A DNA stretch of 64,000 nt from Linepithema humile (lineage: Eukaryota; Arthropoda; Insecta; Hymenoptera; Formicidae). Made by a program: the position numbers and the translations under genes. The notes below the pieces were generated by a model. The model saw only the letters and a list, made by a program, of their open reading frames with translations, made no database searches and was not told where the DNA came from. Below are positions 35,461 to 50,489 of the stretch, in pieces (the stretch's first letter is position 1; each line of letters starts with the position of its first letter). The stretch is taken from the NCBI RefSeq assembly GCF_040581485.1, contig NC_090132.1:8629001-8693000 (forward strand). Reading direction: 5' to 3'.

Positions 35461-38400
35461 AGATTATCGAGACTACTACTCTGACTACATAACGAATACA
35501 CACATGTACGCCGGATGAAAAAAAAGATAAAAATTGTTAGGTGAGCGTTGAATACGCAGATAATAAGTGCATGGGAGAGTTTCGGAAGAACATCGCGCAC
35601 GATTCATACATGCGAAAAATAAAAAAAAATACCAAAAAATATTTATGTGTAAAGAAAATATCGATTTTGCTTTTTCCATCTCTCTTTTCTTTTTCTTTTT
35701 ACTTCTATTTGCAATATTAATAATAGTTATATTTGTTTTTCTTACAATTAATATAAATTCTTGTAATTTGTAAGAATAATAATTCTTACATTTGTATTCA
35801 TTATAATGCTTTTACTTTAACATTTATTTCTAGTCTTTTTCCACTAAATGTGGAACGCACGTGTTAATCATAACTTACGACTTGAATTAACCTCTTTAGA
35901 ACATGAAATAGCGGTCAGACGAAAACTGTATTAACCGACCATTGTGTTAGAAAGTTTCGAGCTAACTGATCAATAGACCGCGGACCAAAAATCAATTTCA
36001 AACCTCTGCCCGGAATGTAGAGCACGGTTGCTAGTGATAATAGCATCGGCAACGGTGATTTGATAGAATCACAGACGTTAGTTGTTCTATTTAAACGCTT
36101 ACGCAAGCTGCGAGTTCGATAGTTAAGCACGATTGGGTGTACATAATGCAACATTGGAAAGCCGCAAATTCACAGCATGTTGCCTGCAGGATCAGCATAA
36201 CTGCAGGATAGTCGATAGTTTGTTAAACTGCATCTCGACTGGGCGCTAACAGCACTACGACAACGTTAAATATATCGCGCGCAGCACATACACGCGGCGT
36301 CAGCGTAACTCCCCTGGATTTCCTATCTCGTATCATGTCGCTAAAATTGATTGTACCGAAACGTATCATTTGTATGCGAACTATATACAGCAAAACTAAC
36401 AGCATTAAACTTTACATGCAAATATACGGTAAATATTTACCGCCGTAATGCTATATATATGCGCTTCGTTGATTTATCGATATGCTGTTGATACCATACG
36501 CAGTATATTTGACACGTATAACTTGCGTCGAAATTAACTTCCTCCGTGGCTTCATTTACATGTCACACATTTCACGCTTCGCATTTCGCTGAATACAATT
36601 TAATCAGTTTAATATTAGAAAAAAATTTTCACCATTGCGTCGCACTTTCACCTTTTGCAAATTTTATCATCTTGTTACCAATTACGAAGCGAGATGAATT
36701 TTTTAATTAATTACCGATGAATTCCATTTCTACTGTTAATTAAAATATATCGATTGAATTATACATTATGCGCAATTTTATGAAAAATTATTCTACTCGC
36801 TTTTTCTCGCGCATTGTTTTTTATAATTGTATACAATAATTTATATTTATTATTGGATATACTGTTAACATTCGACGTGTATCGAGCTGAAAATGTTATA
36901 GATTTACGTGCTATATGATATTCGATTATTAAATGTCCATACATCTATTCGGATTCACGCTGTGAAGGACGGCATGGATAGATTGGCTCCCGTTTTTGGG
37001 TTTTATATCATCCGACATTAGTCAATGTCGATATCGATAAATCGCCAACCACGAACACACGTATCTGTTAGCGATTCTGCCACATCACATTTAACCGCTG
37101 ACGCACCTCGACGTGCGCACACGTGTTGTCACTTTCGTGGCTTCTCGCCTAGTGAATAAGCGGCCATTAACGCCGGTTTATGCGGTAATCTGTTTATCGA
37201 TAGCGCTAAAAAAACAATTGCTAAATCCGATTTTTAGAGTGCATTCACTATTCGCTTCAACTCAGCCGGACATTATCTGATTTATCGAAACTGCGCAAAT
37301 ATAAGCAATCTTAAAAACGGAATGCGAATCATTCGAATGTTTGAATACGTCCGAAAAATGTGAGGTTTTCGTTAACGCGCATACTTATCGACTACGCGAA
37401 AACTCGCGGCGCTGCCATTATCAATGCGAGGAAGCGTGGGATGGGACAGTTGGCGGGCAGGCTATGCTTTTTCACTGGGTCAAGTGTGAACCCGCTAATT
37501 ACTCACGGGCAACCTTGTTTTCCGTAGCAAAAGTAAACTTTGCCTCAGCACTCTCCGTACCAGTCCTGCAGTGACATTGTGCCGGAAATATCTACGACAC
37601 AGCCCACTTTTCGATGGAGCATCCTCGTATGTTGAAAAAATCCAATTTGTTTTTTGCAATCGTATTATCCTTTGTGGCGTTGTCACGCTACACAAAACAA
37701 TACCGGACAAACTGTTTTATTCGGTTCACTCCACGAGCATGCGTAATCCTTTTAAAAGCGCACTTTATCTTTGGTAATACAATTGTCTGTTGATTATTGA
37801 AAAATAGACTATTTAACAATCAAAAACAATAATTCGCAAAGAAATTAATATCATATTATTTATTTTATTTCGCTCTGCATCTAATTTTTTAATCGTTGCT
37901 TTGTAAAATAAAATAATTTCTTCCATAGATCTTCCAAGATACTTTGTGTTGAGTGTACTGGAAGTGTAGGAAGTGTTTCTCCTTTGTGGAAAGAATTTGT
38001 ATTCGAGGTTGTGACTTAATGTACTTGGCGTTACTGACGAAGTGGAATTTATAGCTTCTTGATATTCGGGGCTTTGCTTACCGAAATTCCTTTCTAAGTA
38101 GCTAAGCTCTCGAAATTATCGCTCTAGTTTCATCCGAAATAATTCTCTTCTGAAGCGTTTATAACTCATCCAAAGAAAATTCGTCGGTGAAATTGGATTT
38201 AAAACTTTAAAAAATCCGCGACGTTTTACTAAAGACGCCGATTACTAACTGTGGAAATACTTCAGCAACAGCGCGATCCAGCGAAAGCACTCACAAGTTA
38301 TGGCAATAAACGCCGATGGGTTTTATCGCAAAGTACTACTACTTCGATACACGTTTCGTGATATCGATATACAAAATTGATTTCAGTCGCTGCGCGAAAC

Positions 38401-39360
38401 GCGAACGAGAGATTAAACCGTAACGACGTTTAACCCGTATCTACGATTAAATCGTAAATCGGATACCACGCAGCGCGTTATTTTCGCGCCGTTCTTCCGA
38501 TCGAGAGGCGCGTGCCCCAAGACTTGTATCGCAGAACATTGCCTTCGAAGGTCGGCGAGTCGAAGGCCGCGATCTAAATCCGTCCTGTTGAACTTCCACT
38601 GGCTCTCAACGATGGAGACTTTTGTAACCTCGCGCCGGCCGATCTATCACTCGTAACTTTATCGAATGTCTCGGAAATATTCCCGAAGGCGGAGAAATTC
38701 GCTTGGGTCATTTAACCGTCGAAGTATTATTTTTCTTTTTTGAATTTATTTGTTCGTATTTAGATCTGCAAAATATCCTCTGAAATATCTGCTGGCTGGA
38801 GTCCATCCGCGAGAAATACTGGTCACTCTTGAGAGTCATGCTTGCAAATGGACATACCTCGCTGGAAAGTAGTGCAGAAAGTTACTCGCTTTACTTTTGT
38901 TCTTCCACACTTTTTATTTCCGACAGCTATTCCCAAATAGACATTGAGCTTACAGTTATCCATGGCAAGTTTATGAAAAACTTTAATTTTTTTCTGTCGG
39001 CAAGCACTCGGACTAGTGAAGAAGGAATTAAAATCCACTCTGCGCCATAACTAATGCAGTTTGGAAAATCTTAATCAGATGAACGGTCGTGATAATTTAT
39101 TAATTATCATTAAAAGATGAAGGTTGCGAGAAAACGGTACATCTGTGAAGCTATTAAGCTATTTCAAATTACATCTTGCTCACTTATTTTTTCGATGTTC
39201 TTAGCGGTTATATCGTCCATTACAAACCCATGATGGGTTTTTTATAATTATGTAAAATATTCTCGACGCGATATTTCTTCGACAGAGAAACGATGAGAAA
39301 TAGGGGTAAGAAACAAAAAATAGGGATAGCAAAAATCTTTTGATTTATGATGGAAGTTTC
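35461..39360. other. noncoding stretch
   Basis: Mostly AT-rich. CpG-rich patches lie at 36230-36320, 37370-37520 and 38380-38700. Open frames are short and unrecognised. The patch at 38380-38700 has no open frame of 60 codons and resembles an intronic CpG-rich element. Confidence 0.45.
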
Positions 39361-39364
39361 TCCG

Positions 39365-39368
<4 letters not shown>

Positions 39369-39402
<34 letters not shown>
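39369..39402. repeat. (TC)n microsatellite
   Basis: About 17 uninterrupted TC units; the minus strand gives (GA)n, a GAGA-factor-type site in insects if bound. Confidence 0.95.
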
Positions 39403-39407
<5 letters not shown>

Positions 39408-42400
39408 CAGTCCTCGACTTTGACACACATTTCTCGCAAAAGTCGCCAGCAAATTGTTTTTCAAAAGTCGTCGGGTCGCTAACGGAGTTACGCCCGGGAG
39501 AACTTTTTCTTCGCCTAAGGAGCCCCTTCACGATTTGTGACTTGTTATTTGACTCTTTATAAATACAACAAGTAGTTATTTTATTGACAGAGAATCATTG
39601 ATAAAACATGTATTCTGAAAAAAATGTGTTATAACAAAATTATTATTTAAAGTACATAGTCGACATTGACAAAAAAGTTTAGTGTCCAATTTGAGAATTT
39701 TTAGATACTCCTGAAAATAAAAAGAGTAAAATACTGAAAGTAAAAAAATAATAAAAGTAAGATAAATGAAAAGAGAAAATTATAAATATAATATTCTGTA
39801 ATATGTTTAATGCTTTATGAGCATGGGTCGTTAGCTTAATTTCTTGTATTATGCATTAAAACTATACGTAAAGTTACTAGCGCAAGTGCTCTTCTTGATG
39901 GTGTTCTAATTTCACTGAACAACAATGTATCTGCATCGCACTGAACAGCTTTAACTGTACGTGCTATATTAAAAGATGTCGAGCGATATAATAGCGAGCA
40001 CGAATCGCAGAGAAAGAACGGATAATCTTTCGCTGCGGATTACGTGATCCATGGCTTCCTGTAGCTCGATGCAATTTATTTTTGCAGCAAATAAACGTTT
40101 ATCACTTCTTCATCAACAGCCATCCGGGCTCGTAATTCATTTTCTTTCAGCGCGAAGACACCGATATTCCTGTCGAACAAACAAACGCTCGTGAAATTTA
40201 CGGATACGTGACAAAGCCAGGCTTCTGTTTCATCGAAATTGTCGTCGTGATTTTGTATTTCGTTCTCCAGACGTTTTCTGTAATAAAAACGTTTTTATTC
40301 AGAAGTACAACGGTAAGAGGATTAACTAAATTTAACTAAAGCAGTTAAAACCGCAATGTTCTCCCCGCGGGATTTGTCTGTTCATGAAAAATTATAACTA
40401 ACTGCAGACACGTTAATAAAAGATAAGAAAGAAGAATGTTCAACCGCACTTATATTTGCCCCGTAAAAACAAATTTAGATTTCGCCATTTGACTTTACAT
40501 GAAAATTTATGCATTCAATTCTGTTAATATAATCAGCGCCCGCGCGCTATTAATAATGGTTTCTATATAAGAAAATTTTATATTAAGATAATTCTACGCA
40601 TAAATTATTCTTTCTTTTCTAATCTTTAGTAAATCCTGAAAAACAAGCGAATAGAATAAAACGACGAGATCGCGTACAAAGCTAACACAATTGAATGTAG
40701 ACGAAGATACTTTCCGTCGAGAAGAGAAAAACAGATCAAAAACACTTCTTGAATTAGTTAAGGTCAAGCGGATATGCGTTCGACTATTTAGTTTCTGACC
40801 TAATTGAATTGGAATTTGATTGATTACAAGACTGACCAATTTCCGGCGGTATGTGTTTATCTATGCTCTTTCTTAACACGCACCAGATGTTTGATCATAA
40901 TTTATTGAAGACTTCGAGGAATTCCTGAGTACTTTTTTAAGGTCGTCTTGACGGCCGATCAACCAGAAATCCGAACATAATATTGACGAATCGGATGTAG
41001 ATAGCAGCATTATAGAGATTTCATTATTGAAAGAAATATTTTTAACAATATGTTTATGTTATTGTTAATATATATATTTTTTAATTAAAATAATATTAAC
41101 AAATTTGTTATTAAATTTTTTATGTAATATCTTTTTATAAGCATAAAATAATGTAATAACATTTTTTTTTTAAACTGAATGGATTATCACGCATTATGAA
41201 ATATCATAAAACATGTAGGATAAAAACATGTGGGATAATAGCACACATAAAATACATATAGGATAATAACATACTCTATATAAAAATTTATAGTTATTTA
41301 ATAACAAAATAACAAACAGTCCTATTAATATAACGAGTTCTTTTTTCATTGAAGAAATAAAGAAATAAAGGGAAAAATAGTAAAAAAAATATTATATATA
41401 GAAAACAATGTAGAATTTGCATAATAATTATAATGAAAAATTAACTGAAATTTCCTATTTGCTCTTAAAACGCATTTTGAAATTAAAACTTGCGTAAATT
41501 TTATATTTGTCGCTCTTTTAATCTGGTATCAATTTTTTTTGCTTAATACGTATTTCACGAGTATAATATTAAAATTTCTTTTCTCTTCTCGTATTTTGCA
41601 AATTTTATCATATTTCTTTTCTATTTTTTGTTATAATATTATTTTAATGCGAAATTCGAAACTGCATCGTAGAACTGCTCTCGTAGAAATAACAATATTC
41701 AAATACGCTGTCTGTTGCCACAGTCGATGAATTCTCGACGACGATCGGTTTTCGAACGGCTACGGAAAGTTTCGCGATCCGACACCATAGACGTCCACGG
41801 AATGTACAGGGAGGACACTGAGACCGGGAGAGTTCGAGTGAGAAGGAGATTGAGAGATACCCAGGCTAGTAGGGTTGGCAATTAAGCGTGTGCCGTTGAC
41901 GGCGGCTCGAGCATGATTTAATTACCGAGTGATTAATGAGTTTCGCACGTCGTCTGCCCCCGCCATCCACTTCCACGTCGTCAGATTTCCATCCTTCGCG
42001 CTAGAGACGCAGCCTGTTACGAATCCGTAACGAGTGCTGCTCTAGGCTGATTATCAATACGCTGATCGTGTAGGCGAATTAAGAAAAAATCTAACGAGCA
42101 AATCTTCGGATCACTCTTTTTACGGAATAAATTGAGGATGGATGAATTATTTGAAGTAATACAATTTTTAGAAAATTGATGTAAACAATTTGCAAGGGAA
42201 CACATATTGTAGGTTTCTTATATATTTCTTTCCGAGAAAGAAACTTGTGAGAGGAGTGATCTGCGATATATTTTATTAATCTATTCTGTCAAACGCGAGT
42301 ATCAACATGCAAAAAAATTGATTGATTTTGACACATAGTACAAGAAAAAGATTTATAAAAAGTTCTTTCTCTCTTTTTCTTGACTCAGTAATTATTTATA

Positions 42401-43560
42401 ACGCAAAGCACTGTTTTTAATTATATTATATTATTCACAAAAATAATCGAACTCTTGTCGCTTCGTTAACTTACAAATTATTAGTTTAGTAATCATTGTC
42501 ACCAAAAAATTATTTTACAAAAAGCAAATGACTCGAGAAAACCTTAATATAATATTAATGTGAAGCAAAATATTTTGGCGATTACGAAGCACATCGCTTA
42601 TAAAAGATAAGCTCTGTATCTCCGCATGGCAGGATTTACGGTAATTCACTTTACTGGGATACTGTGACGATGATTTTCCGAAATATCATCCCACTGGCCA
42701 TAAATAATGTCCTGTCCCGCCTGATGCAGCCGCGTACTTCCTGGTAGCCGTGCCGCAATATTTTCCGCGTCATTTCTGATGCACAATGTTCGTTTAAGCA
42801 CACATAGTCTTTTCCGGCCAAAATCGTTGAATAATGTCTCTAGGCTTATTTACAACAAGTGCTTTCCAAGTGCACTTTCTTATCTATTAATAGATGAAAT
42901 GGAGCGCGTGGACGGCCGATAAAAATCCTCTTTTTGATCGAGGAACAAGCGACTACACTCGCAGAGAGAAAGACGGGACTGTGGATAAAAAGAAAAATCT
43001 CCCGAGATAAACTTATTTACACTCATTCACTCCTGCGATTACGTATAGAGTGGAAAAGTAGTGTTTTCTAGCCGGACATTGGATGACTCCCGGCAGATAA
43101 ATGTCTTTGTGCGGCCATGAGAACAAAGGCTATATTGCCTCTCATTTTTTTCATCCGACCATGTTCCGCGAAATTACCTCCTATTACTTGCCTCTCGTAC
43201 TTCTGACATCTTTGACAAAATATATGATAACTGAGGCAGAAATTCAAGAGACCTTTCTCTTCCTTTTGCTCCTCTTTCCTTCTTTAATTACTTATTATTT
43301 CATGAATTAATTCACATAATTAATCACTGTCCTTAGAGTTAGTCGTATAAAGCAGAATAGCTCTTTGTTTGCCAAATCTTATTAGCTGAATTTTGTGGAC
43401 AAAAATTTTAATAATGTTTCAACCATTATATTAGACGCGTACACATGAGAATTTCCTTAAGCAATTTGACAATGTACTAATTAATCGCTAAACTGCGAAA
43501 AAATGTCTGGAGATTTTAGTTAATCTATCACATAGTAAGCAAGAATGTTTAATTGGATTA
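39403..43560. other. AT-rich noncoding stretch
   Basis: Imperfect copies of ACATGTGGGATAATA occur at 41210-41272. A CpG-richer patch lies at 41700-42030. No supportable gene or RNA. Confidence 0.45.
41210..41272. repeat. imperfect tandem repeat, three copies
   Basis: ACATGTAGGATAA, ACATGTGGGATAATA and ACATATAGGATAATA follow one another, separated by short AT-rich spacers. Confidence 0.6.
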
Positions 43561-46500
43561 CAGCGAGTTTCTTAACGCGATGTTGTATAAATAATTGCGT
43601 GATTACGGCACCACGGTATAATGCAAATAGGACAAATATATAAACGAGTGAATGAGTCAAGTCGACGAATGAGTTATTTCGCCCGCCTGAGAATACCTCG
43701 TCGGTACATTGCGTTCGCAGAATTGTGCATCCCTCCTTCCCTCTCGTAGTGCGCTTCTCATTACAGTATTTGCAATGCGAGACTACGTGACAGCAACGTA
43801 GAAAGCCAAGAAAGCTTCGCGGCGCCGGTGCAGGAGGGACTCGTCGTTTCTGGATAAAACTTTTGCCGCGACATAAATTTAATGAGTCTCGCCGAGAAGC
43901 TGCGCCACGATGTTGTTAACGAGCCCATTCAAGGAGCGTTTTAATTTGATCGCAAGCTGTGCCTGTGATAATCGCTAGTCGGAGCATGAGGTACGATACT
44001 GGCAGAAAGGAACCGCGAAAGCAGGGGAGATTTAGGGGGTTGGGATACCGCGATTCGCGTTACCGGTTCACCGCTACTTACGACTCCGGGGAGATTCATC
44101 CCCCTTTTTTTTTCTTTGTCTGCCGGACTCCGCTCCACTTAGTTCGTTTCGACAATGCATTATGCATGAAGACGAAGTATTTCTCGGGTACTGTGCTGTT
44201 AGCACATACTGTACATAAGTGTACTTGTTTTGTTTCGTGATAGCGATTCATAGACACGCAGTATATGTAAGATAAATAAGAGTATATAAATGGATATACG
44301 CAAGTGCCTGACATACTTGGATAAACTCCAATATAACAGGTTGCTTGCATGTAAAGTAGAAAAAAAAACTTGTACTAAAATACGTGCAAAAACAAATGAT
44401 TTTTAAAATTATAATTATAATAACACGCTTTATTTTTATTTTTTTTTTAATATATTATCTAGTATATTCTGTGGAAGAAACTGCTGGAATAATAAAGCAC
44501 AATCGTATAAAGCATTTTATTACAACAATTAAATAAAAAAAAGTAACATAAAAAATAGAAAAAGAAAGTTAACTTTCTTCTATTGTCAGAGCAAAAATAT
44601 TACGCAAGGCTGTCGAGGCAATTTTTGCACGAAAAACACCTACCTACATCTCGCAAATATAGACTACCTATATTCTTGTTCAATTATTAACAGCTGTGAG
44701 AGAATGACCGTCTAGTTTCGTGCAGCTTATATGCTTATAAGCTTGCTATTCAATTTTCCTTGAACCATGCACAACGCTCGAATGCATTTCTGCACGAGCA
44801 ACTTGTAGCGTTCAAGATACTAATAGAACATTACGTTTGCACCGTTACGCAGAAATATGTTTTATCGTTTCTCTCTCTAGAGACCATTTCTGTGAATTAT
44901 AATTCATTCACATTTCACGAGGCGTGGCAATAATTGCAAAATCAAAATGTATAGAAAAATTAAATTGTTATTTCGAGAGAAAGTTCTGCGTCTTTCAATA
45001 TGCCGCGGATACCCGCACGATATCTTTTTTCACGCCGGAAAGATGCGGCCAGGCGATCTTTCCGGAATTTCGATTTCATGTAGTAAAAGTCTCGTAAAGT
45101 ACCGTCCAATCTTCGACAACTGCAACCCTGCGGTTTGAAGTGGAAAACTCTGTTCGTCATCTGCGGTACACTCGTGCAAGTGGCAAAACATCCTCCCACG
45201 TTTTCTCAGGACTCTCCCCGTTTTCTCGCGAATTCCGTCCCTCTTTCCACGAACTCCGGAGCTACTGCAATTGATTCGCAAAGTCGGTTCATCTCAAAGC
45301 GGTTACTTTCAACTTCGGGAACTTTAAAAACAGACACGTGAGGCAATCGGCTCGAGTCGGGTTATTACTTGATCGAGTGCGGCTATATCGCGCGACGGAA
45401 TCGGCGGTGCCGAGCTTTTAGCGCGCTCTGAAAGATACGCGCGTCACAAAGTATTCTTGGCGAAGCTTTCAAGAAAGCGCTTTGCATTCTACGATCTCTC
45501 GCAACTTTTCTTGCGCGCCCCGCGCCTCGCGCAAGTATCGTAAAATGCCCATTAAAGCATTCAATAAGTAAGTACTAATTCGCATCGAAGAGAAGGGTGT
45601 ATTGTTATTTTATTACGCGCAGGCTCGCTGTTGAAAAATAAATGATGTAACTTTTCTCCAATTTTACAACAAACAAAATTTGCTAATTAAAATTTTACTA
45701 ATTAATCGCATTGATTTTAATACTGTATCAGACATCTCTATAATACAATGCATTGACCAGATTATTTATAAAATCGATTACCTCTAGAAACGACGGACGT
45801 TAATTAATCAAAGTATGTACAGTAAATTAGTTTGCAAAACTTTTTTTGCAATGCTCTATCCTACACTCTCGAGTTTATGAACAGATTGAAACTAAACAGA
45901 AACAAACAAACGAATTATTAATTGCAAAGTTAAGTTTTATTAATTGCAAAATTTATGCTGATAACTTTTATCTTATTTTTCTTATTTAAAAAAAATGCTT
46001 TGACGTATTCAAGTATGTCTGATCACAATTGCGATTTTACTACTTGAATTTTTTAGGCGGCAATATCTTCTGAAAGACGTACATCTCTTGACAGCCTTTT
46101 GACGGCGAATGTCGCCCGAGAGAACATGAATGTCACACACAAACACTCGTTCTTCTTTCCACAATAGATAAATTATAAAAATTTGATCAGTGTAATCTTT
46201 ATAATAACACATTTAAACGCATTTTACCAGACATCTTATATATCACAAAAATTTATCGCCGTCGCATTCTTAACTTCTTGTTCGAGCGATGATTTGTCTG
46301 CCAGTAAAACGGATTTACTTCTCGCAGTCTAATAAGAACGAAGAGTGAATCGTGCATAAACGCGGCATAAACTCGATTTCCGATTCGAGCTGCTTTATTG
46401 ACGGTACGCAAGATGGTTATACCGTTCACGTTCGAGGAGGAATACGGGTGGAATGCAGTCCCACTCGCCCTTAGTGTTCTCAAACTCGAGTTATTACGGA

Positions 46501-48229
46501 ATACTATCGAATAATGCAATATCGAACCAAGGGTAGATGTGAGGAATAAAACCTAACATCGATTGTATTTTCATCCTTGTTCCTCTAATATTTACGACCC
46601 GAGTCGACGCAGACTGCTTACAAAGCAGGATCTATTGTAATTTTCTCTGCGAAAAAGAAACAAAGTGTATCAAACCGTGCACTTGTTTGCCCGCTTGTCA
46701 GATTTCAACTGAAATATGGGATGTACTTTTGTACTTTCTCGCATGAGATTATTAATATTTATTTACTTGATAATTTTCTCATACACAAGCATATTTTTAT
46801 GGTTTGCGCTGAAACATTTTCATAAAGAAAAAGTTGGTGCGAGAAATTAAAGATGAAGATTTCAACCGAGATATTTTTCCCAGTTCGTTACTTTGAGTAC
46901 TCCAAAGCTCATCTGGTTCAAAAAAAAAAATATATATATATTTCTTTGCCTAGTCAATAAAGCGTCCCGTAAAAAGGCTGCTTTCGAATCCGATGTCCTT
47001 TATAGATTGAAATCCTGGAAAATTCGCATTACGAGAGGCAACTGCGTTTTGCCGACGAAAACGGTAAATTATATATTATTAAAAAAGTAGATTAATTATT
47101 ATCTAAATTATACACATTAAATTCATAGAAATGATTTGAAAGTAAAATATATATTTAATTGATTCTCCTTTAAGCAGAAATGAGAGTGTAAAATTTTATT
47201 GAAATATCTAAACTACGTAGACATCTCGTTCGGCGTCAAAACGGAGAAAATGGCATGGAAATACTCGATATGCAACTGGTACATATTCCGCGAAAGGTCA
47301 TACAGTTCTTGAAAAGATCCAGAAGCTCGTGACGCATCTCTGCGGTGTATGGTGAAGGCGTCGCGTGCACGTGCGGTAAAAGAAATTGACGTAGAGGTAC
47401 AGCCTCAGATTCTATCGAATCGATGCTATCGGAAAAGGGCCGGTATAACTGGAAGCGCGAAAGATTTCCGCTCGCGAAATAGCGTGGCTTTTCGCGGAGA
47501 GAATGAAGCAGATCGAGACTTGTATCGGGGATCGATAAAACAAGGACGAGTGGCTCTCACTTTCGTAATCACGCGACGAGGTTGAAATTTCAATAACATT
47601 ATTGGCCGATCATTTATCAACATACTCGGATATCAAAAGGGAAAGGCAAAGTTCTCGATCAAATATCGGTGAAGAACCTAATTAAGCGCTTTACGGGCGT
47701 TTAGTTTTTAACACACGTAATAGAATCTCCAATATCATCATTGTAACACGAGCACTGGATGCATATCACGTTTTAAACATTTTACATTCATTAGTTTCTG
47801 TTAAAAAACCGTTTTAATTTTTCCGACAATTATATATTTCACGTTCGGAAAATAAATATATTTTTTTATCTCAATGCAAAAATGTATTGTGAGAAGTCAA
47901 GAGGGGAGACAGAAAATAGAAATAACTAACAATATTCAAATTTCGATTTAAAAAAATCTTTGTGTCAAAAAATATTTCAATATTTCAACGAATTTCTCGT
48001 ATCTATCTAGTTATTCCATGATCCGGCAGTCTTTCTCTCAGATACAGCCTCTCCTCGGAAGTACCGATCCTTTCAAATACACAGCCTATTTCCTCTGTCT
48101 TCACTACCTAGAAATATCGACATATCAGCCGTTGTTTACTATAGGCGTTTACCCACCCCTGAATTGATATCGCCCGAGAGGAAGAAAGATAGTGCAGGTC
48201 GGAAAATAAGCGATAGGGAGGAAGAAAAG
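43561..48229. other. noncoding stretch with CpG-rich patches
   Basis: CpG-rich patches lie at 43680-44110, 44990-45560 and 47220-47600; the rest is AT-rich. The patch at 44990-45560 gives several open frames, but the best one begins at TTG rather than ATG. An A10/(TA)n run lies at 46921-46941. No gene supported. Confidence 0.45.
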
Positions 48230-48720
48230 AGAGCGAAGGGAGACTTTCTCATAAACGGATAGACGTATGAAATGCTAAACTCTCCTTTCGTCTCACTCCG
48301 TCCGCGCGAGGGACTGGAAGACTGAATGGCGGGAAAGGGGAATAGAAAGGACGCGCATTAGATGTATCAGGGAGGCCTTTGGGGAACGGCGAAGGGACTC
48401 GGGACAAGGGTATAGGGACAGCGGAGTAAGCTGATGGGGAAAGAGAATGAGGCGCGTTCTGCGATATTGGATTCTGAGTTTCGCGGAATAACGTCAACGT
48501 CGTCGTCCTCCGCGCCGTGGCTGGTGCCGCCCCAGGCGCGACCCAGGCACGACCCTACGACGCCATCGAAGGCGATATAAGCTCGTTCTAGTTTCTCAAC
48601 AAAGTCCCGGAACAACCGAGGCGCCTCCGACACCTATTGGCCCTCCGGACGAACGGCGCGCGATGCTATTTCCATACCGGGACGGCGCCGATCGACCTAG
48701 CCCGTCGATATCGAGCCGGG
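48230..48720. promoter_or_regulatory. CG-rich block, possible promoter or enhancer
   Basis: Purine-rich at 48290-48460, then strongly CpG-rich. It contains a TATA-like GCGATATAAG near 48571-48580 and an inverted CCAAT (ATTGG) near 48635-48639. A minus-strand open frame of 88 codons (48633 to 48367; FRDFVEKLERAYIAFDGV near its start) begins at GTG right after a TAG, so it is not called as a gene. Confidence 0.3.
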
Positions 48721-50019
48721 ACATCGATTTCCGATGGGTGAATTGCTGGCGGGGACCGCGGAGAAAAAGGCAAATTCCGATCCAATCGACCGAATTTGTA
48801 CTCCATATCCAACGTAATCAATCTCGACAATCCATATATTCCATACGTGGCGGTGAACGCTTGTCGTCCGCATTCCCAACTCCGCACGAGCGTTACATGC
48901 ACTTTTTATGATAGATAAATAAAATTCGAACAACATTCGGATGGAATATATAAACTTAGATCCCCAGCGATCTGCGTTTTCGCGATTATTTTTTATAAAA
49001 TCGATAGAAACTAGATTGCTTCAGATTGCGGACATTCGCGTTCTGTTCCGTTTATAAAAATAGTTGGTACGGATAAAAATTTTGCAGCAAACTCTTTCAA
49101 TTCGTTAGAAGTGTGTTTTTATTGTCGTTAAATCTTTGAAAGGTAACTATTAAACGCGCGCTTCGTGTTTCTAACACTACTCTGGCTTTTATTGATGACT
49201 CGCTATCGCAAGTTGGAAAAAGCACAGATTTTTTTTGCAGCGATGTCGTGTAAAAAGTTCATATGTTCGTTGCAGATCATATTTTACATTCTGAAAACGG
49301 CGGGTAACAATCGATATCTCTTTGTATCTTAGAAATTCATTTCTTTCGCATGGTCAACATCACTCGACAAATATTCATGCTTCGACAGAAATTGGTTACA
49401 AATCGTATTCCGTAAAAACATAATCGTGCAATCGTTTTCCCATACTAGAAAAAGAGTATAGCTGCAGCCATCGCAGGGAAAATATTTATTTTACAAACAA
49501 AATATGAAATTCTGATATTCGGCTAGTAGAAGAGATGAAGTATTTCATTTAACATCGCCTTGAGCGAGATATTAACTGACGCAAAACTGCGAAAGCGATA
49601 AATACAAAACAAATTTTATGACGAATGATAAATAATCTTCAAAATAAATAACTCCGTGCAGAAACACGTGCCGGTATTTTATTCGCAAATTAAAAAAAGT
49701 AACATATAAAATCAACATAATTAATTCAATTTACGCGCTTTATAATTGCGATGTTCCTAAAATACAGTCTGCAACCGCAAGAATTGTTGGCATGCGGTAT
49801 AACTCTATCGAGATAGATATTATCTGCGCATACATACACACAATATTGCAAGCGGCATACGAGCAGCCATTGTGGTATTGGCAAATTTGCTCTCATCATA
49901 TCCATGCTCATCTACTACTGGAGCTGGTCCGCTGTCAAGAGTCTCTTAGGACGCTCACGTTACAAGTTACAGAAGTACTTGCATCTGCATTGCAGATTAG
50001 GTCGGCTGCTGTTTAGTCT
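48721..50019. other. noncoding stretch
   Basis: AT-rich with balanced patches; short open frames only; nothing recognised. Confidence 0.45.
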
Positions 50020-50340
50020 CTCGGCAGTCGACACTAACCGCCGGCTGTAAACACACCCCCGCCGTCGCCGGCAACCGCGTTCGAATGCCCGATGCATCCT
50101 CCATCCTCGTTATTATATTTGCAATCCATCAACAGCGGAATACATCCGGCCGCGAGAGCATCTAGCGCATAATACTCGGCAAAACAGAGTCAGCGCGCCG
50201 CGGCTAATACGTGCGCGGTATTTTCCGACGGACCGTGTGTACACGACAGCGTACGCACGCTACGTCATAATAATGCATTTCGTTTCGCGTACTGAGATTA
50301 ATTATTGGTTGCATAAATTATCAGGATCAAGCATGCGGGT
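50020..50340. promoter_or_regulatory. CG-rich block
   Basis: CpG-rich, with a CRE-like TACGTCA near 50263-50269 and GTGCGC-type repeats. Possible regulatory element; no gene seen. Confidence 0.25.
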
Positions 50341-50489
50341 GCGCACAGTCGTGTAATTGCTAGCAACTCGAAAATCTATTAGTCGGAAATTGTACAGTGG
50401 CTTACCCTCGTTAATCTCACGGTAACCGGCACCCGCGCCGGGCAATTACCAGTTTCACGATCAACGGTCCTACATATTTTACAAGTGAT

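Noticed and set aside
45135..45341. Frame beginning with a signal-peptide-like hydrophobic stretch
   Set aside because: The first codon is TTG, not ATG, immediately after an out-of-frame TGA, and no splice acceptor supplies an upstream start.
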